A DNA stretch of 43,850 nucleotides from positions 1-43,850 of the forward strand of contig CATMVA010000019.1 of NCBI GenBank assembly GCA_950075865.1, given 5' to 3'. The translations under genes were made by a program, and so were the position numbers. The notes beneath the pieces are model-generated. The model was not told the origin of the DNA and searched no databases. It worked only from the letters and a program-made list of their open reading frames with translations. This stretch comes from an uncultured Oscillospiraceae bacterium. Lineage in GTDB: Bacteria; Bacillota; Clostridia; Oscillospirales; Oscillospiraceae. Of the stretch, positions 40,979 through 43,850 are shown one piece after another. Every line of letters begins with the position of its first letter. Position 1 is the stretch's first letter.

Positions 40979-43850
40979 TTACTCGGCGATCTTGATGGTC
41001 AGGTTGTACATCCGTCCGCTCTCGGTGGTGACCTGCAGGATGTTGCCGGCGGCAACGTCAGCAGTGGTCACAGCCTCGCCGGTGGCGTCAATGACCTTGG
41101 CGTTCTTGGCGCCGGTCAGAGCCTTGGCAGCGGCAACCAGATCATTACCGCTCGTGCTGGCGGCAACGGTAGCCTCAGTGCGAGCATCGTTGACGGCGGT
41201 GATCACAGCGCCAGTCTCGAACTCCACCTCGGTGGCCAGCTCGGCCAGGACGTTGTTCACATCCACCACCAGGATCTTGTTGGTAGCGTCGGCGTAGACG
41301 TTCTCAATGAAGTCGCCCAGGTCGGACTTGGCGGCCATCTGGATGGCGGCACCCTCGACGCCCTTGCCGTTCTTAGTGTCCACGTACATGACGGTCCACT
41401 TGTCGCTCTCCAGCTTCTGCTCGCCGCCGGCCGTCAGCTTGAAGGTCTCGTCGCCGTCAAAAGCGGTGATGGCGTCGGCCACCAGGCCGTCAGCCACGGC
41501 CAGCTTGCCGATGGTGTTGTTGGTGCTCTCCTCGAAGGTGACGAACTTGCCCTTGGTGTAAGCGGCGGCAGCGGCGGCGTCAATGCTGCCGGTCTTCAGG
41601 GAGGTCACGGTCACGGTGCGGGTGGTCTCGCCGTCGAAGATCTCCATCTCCAGAGCGGCCTTGTCGTTCACCTTGACGTAAGCGGCCTTGTCGCTGATGA
41701 TCCAGCCCAGACCCTCAGTGGCGGCCTGGCCGGGCAGAGTGGCGGCAGCGCCCAGGTCGATGATAGCCATGGAGACGTAGGGGAAGCCGTTCTTGTCGGC
41801 GGAGTAGATGGTGCCGGCAGTGGGAGTAGTCTCACCCCAGACGTTGACCTCGGAGCCCTTGATCACAGCGGCCTTGAACTTGCCGGTGCTGTGAACGAAG
41901 ACCACGGCGTCGTTGTCGAAGCGGTACTTGGTGCCGCTGATGGTGACCTGGCCCTTCTCGATCTTGTTGGTGCCCAGATCCTCGGCATCCAGCTTGCTCC
42001 ACTCACCGGTGGTGGCAACGGCAGTCAGGTTGTAGTTGCCGTTCTCGTCCTTCTCGGCAGTGTACAGAGTGTTCTCGGTGGGCTTCACACTGTCCTTTTC
42101 AACCTCGTCGTACTTCTCGTTGGTGCTGTTCCAGATACCGGCCACATTCAGCTCGGTGACCTCGCCGGTGGCGGTGATGATCCGGACGGGATAGAGAGCG
42201 GGAGTGCCCTTGAAGGAGCTGGCGGCAGCGAAGTCGCCCACGGCGGTGACCATGAACACGTCAGCCACACCGGCGGCAGCGGCGCTCTGGCCGGCGGCCT
42301 TCTGGGAGACGATGTAGCCGTTCAGGATGACCACGTCGAACTCGCCCAGGGTCTTGAGGCCATCAAAGATGGCGGTGGTATTGGCAGTGTACCAAGTGCC
42401 GTTCACACGGACCTGGTCGGTGCCCTTGGTGGCGTCCACCTTGGCACCCTCAGTGACAGGAGCCTTCTCGATCTTGGCCTTGTTGTCAGCGGTGTTGGCG
42501 GCGGGGGTCACCAGGACCTGGTCGTTCTTCTTGATGCCCTCGTACACGTCCACCTTGGAGGTGGTGTAGGTGTCCACGCCAGTCACGGTGAACTGGGTGC
42601 TGCCCACATAACCCACGGTGCCGAACTTCACGGGGGTGGTCACCAGACGGGCAACGGTCTTGCCGTTGTCAGAGACAGCGACGACCTTGTTGTACTCCTT
42701 GCCGGTGGTGGTGAAAGTGTTCAGGAAGACGGAGGTGTTGGTGTTCTGATCCTTGACAGCGATCTTGTCAAAGGTGTCAGCCAGAGTCAGCTCCTTGCCG
42801 TCCAGCTCGATCTTCTTGGAAGCGCCCTTGGCGGTATCCAGGCCGCCCAGGTTGCCCTCGGCCAGAACAACGCTGTTGTCCACGAAGCCGTAGGTCTTGA
42901 TGTTGGAGCCAACGTTCTTGTAAAGAACGGTGACATTGTGGCCGATCAGGTTGCTCACGTCCTCGGCAACAACATACTCGTTGTTGACCTTGTAGCCCTT
43001 CTCGTCCTTGTCATACTTGACGGTGGAGACCACGATGTCCTTGGTCTGGGTGCCCAGGTACTTCTCGCCCAGCTTCTCGGTGGTGTCCTTGGTCTGCTTG
43101 TTGATGGCGTAGGTCTTGGTGGCTCCAGTGGTACCGGTGGGCTTCAGGCCGTGGGACTCGGCCACAGCGGCGGCGTCAGCGGCGGAAGAGTAGACCTCGC
43201 CCTGCAGCTTGGCAGCGGTGGCCTCGTCGCCGGTCACGGTCAGCTCATAGTAGGTGGTGATAACGACCTCAGCGTCGGCCATGTTGCCGTTCAGGGCGTT
43301 GTAAGCCATCTGAGCCATCTGGTCACGAGTGATGATGGTGTTGGTGGGATCGGCGATCTCCTCGTCGATGCCGGCGTACAGGTCAACGCCCTCATCCCGG
43401 GCCTGGACCTCGGTCAGCAGAGCCCAGTTGCTGGGATCCTCAATGCCATAGCCCATGGCGTTCAGGATCATACGGGCGGCCTGAGTGGAGGTCAGCTTGC
43501 CCTCGGGATCGAACTTCCCGCCGCCGATGCCGCCCACGATGCCGAAGCTGTTGCAGTACTCGATGTAGCTCTCGGCCCAGTGGTTGTCGATATCGGTGTA
43601 AGTGGGGGTGGGCTTGGTGCCGAACTTGGGGGCCACGCCCTTATTGCGGATCACCGCGATGATGGTGGCCATCTCGGCCCGGGTCAGAGTGCCCTTGGGG
43701 TCGAAATTGTTGTTCTCCTTGCCCGAGATGATACCCAGGGCAACGAGAGTCTCGACGGCTTCAGCGTGATCGATCTGATCCTTGTCGTTGAAGTCCGCCG
43801 CGCTGGCGCCGACGACCATCATGCCCATAACCATGACGGAAGCCAGAGCC
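40979..43850 (-). CDS. Large SLH-domain S-layer protein (5' end beyond window)
   Basis: At least 956 residues are in the window. The frame stays open to the edge (ALASVMVMGMMVVGASAADF), so the signal peptide is cut by the window and the true start lies outside; the ATG at 43834 is internal to the signal peptide. Three SLH domains follow: near 12-60 (VALGIISGKENNNFDPKGTLTRAEM), 70-125 (FGIVGGIGGGKFDPEGKLT) and 130-185 (IITRDQMAQMAYNAL). The remaining 750 residues are Thr/Ala/Val/Lys/Asp-rich, almost free of Cys, and show no enzyme motifs. Codon use is strongly restricted (GAG, AAG, GTC, ACC), unlike most neighbours and typical of very highly expressed genes. It is a good candidate for a main surface-layer protein, anchored to secondary cell-wall polymer. 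Confidence 0.88.
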   Translation of the reverse strand, partial: ALASVMVMGMMVVGASAADFNDKDQIDHAEAVETLVALGIISGKENNNFDPKGTLTRAEMATIIAVIRNKGVAPKFGTKPTPTYTDIDNHWAESYIEYCNSFGIVGGIGGGKFDPEGKLTSTQAARMILNAMGYGIEDPSNWALLTEVQARDEGVDLYAGIDEEIADPTNTIITRDQMAQMAYNALNGNMADAEVVITTYYELTVTGDEATAAKLQGEVYSSAADAAAVAESHGLKPTGTTGATKTYAINKQTKDTTEKLGEKYLGTQTKDIVVSTVKYDKDEKGYKVNNEYVVAEDVSNLIGHNVTVLYKNVGSNIKTYGFVDNSVVLAEGNLGGLDTAKGASKKIELDGKELTLADTFDKIAVKDQNTNTSVFLNTFTTTGKEYNKVVAVSDNGKTVARLVTTPVKFGTVGYVGSTQFTVTGVDTYTTSKVDVYEGIKKNDQVLVTPAANTADNKAKIEKAPVTEGAKVDATKGTDQVRVNGTWYTANTTAIFDGLKTLGEFDVVILNGYIVSQKAAGQSAAAAGVADVFMVTAVGDFAAASSFKGTPALYPVRIITATGEVTELNVAGIWNSTNEKYDEVEKDSVKPTENTLYTAEKDENGNYNLTAVATTGEWSKLDAEDLGTNKIEKGQVTISGTKYRFDNDAVVFVHSTGKFKAAVIKGSEVNVWGETTPTAGTIYSADKNGFPYVSMAIIDLGAAATLPGQAATEGLGWIISDKAAYVKVNDKAALEMEIFDGETTRTVTVTSLKTGSIDAAAAAAYTKGKFVTFEESTNNTIGKLAVADGLVADAITAFDGDETFKLTAGGEQKLESDKWTVMYVDTKNGKGVEGAAIQMAAKSDLGDFIENVYADATNKILVVDVNNVLAELATEVEFETGAVITAVNDARTEATVAASTSGNDLVAAAKALTGAKNAKVIDATGEAVTTADVAAGNILQVTTESGRMYNLTIKIAE

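Overview
The window is GC-rich chromosomal DNA, almost certainly from an anaerobic, spore-forming gut Firmicute of the Oscillospiraceae (Flavonifractor/Oscillibacter/Lawsonibacter-like). This rests on a SpoIIE gene, strong AGGAGG-type ribosome binding sites, the rimP-nusA-rnpM-ylxQ-infB gene order, SLH-domain surface proteins and an ECF sigma/anti-sigma pair. Genus-level placement is inference. No rRNA, tRNA, CRISPR array, transposase or integrase was seen.

Layout. 1-141: remnant of an ECF sigma gene that still has an ECF-type promoter. 248-3715 (minus): DUF1576 membrane protein, ribF, truB, rbfA. 3792-4252: a divergent XRE repressor/small-protein module lying between rbfA and infB. 4297-9112 (minus): infB, ylxQ, rnpM, nusA, rimP, behind a sigma-A promoter and a leader terminator (attenuator). 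9377-11221 (plus): SLH surface protein. 11305-13386 (minus): EF-G-like GTPase. 13550-20063 (minus): a tightly overlapping seven-gene operon (FkbH-like HAD, two half-transketolases, acyl carrier protein, MaoC dehydratase, SDR, MBOAT) that looks like an uncharacterised ACP-based pathway for making and exporting a small hydroxy-acyl group. 20199-20784: a second XRE/small-protein module. 20901-22883 (minus): an ECF sigma factor and an anti-sigma factor whose extracellular part is a polysaccharide deacetylase. 22972-23955: dihydrouridine synthase. 24093-29340 (plus): spoIIE, trkA, trkH. 29400-31901 (minus): a Tat-exported, probably flavinylated, old-yellow-enzyme-type oxidoreductase. 32079-34591: a sensor kinase and response regulator encoded tail to tail with overlapping ends. 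34725-40188 (minus): cutC, phosphoglucomutase, rlmH, a YycJ-type hydrolase and murA. 40527-40913: an orphan phage-tail-like ORF behind palindromic repeats. 40979 to the end (minus): a large SLH (S-layer) protein whose start lies outside the window.

How the genes work together. Much of the window is translation and ribosome-maturation housekeeping (rimP to infB, rbfA, truB, dusB, rlmH, EF-G-like) and envelope biology (SLH proteins, MBOAT operon, sigma/deacetylase pair, murA, phosphoglucomutase). The most unusual pieces are the anti-sigma/deacetylase fusion, the FkbH-transketolase-ACP-MBOAT operon, the paired XRE modules with clear operators, the exported flavoenzyme beside a convergent two-component pair with phased TTAA repeats, and a family of short palindromes whose stems vary in a compensated way.
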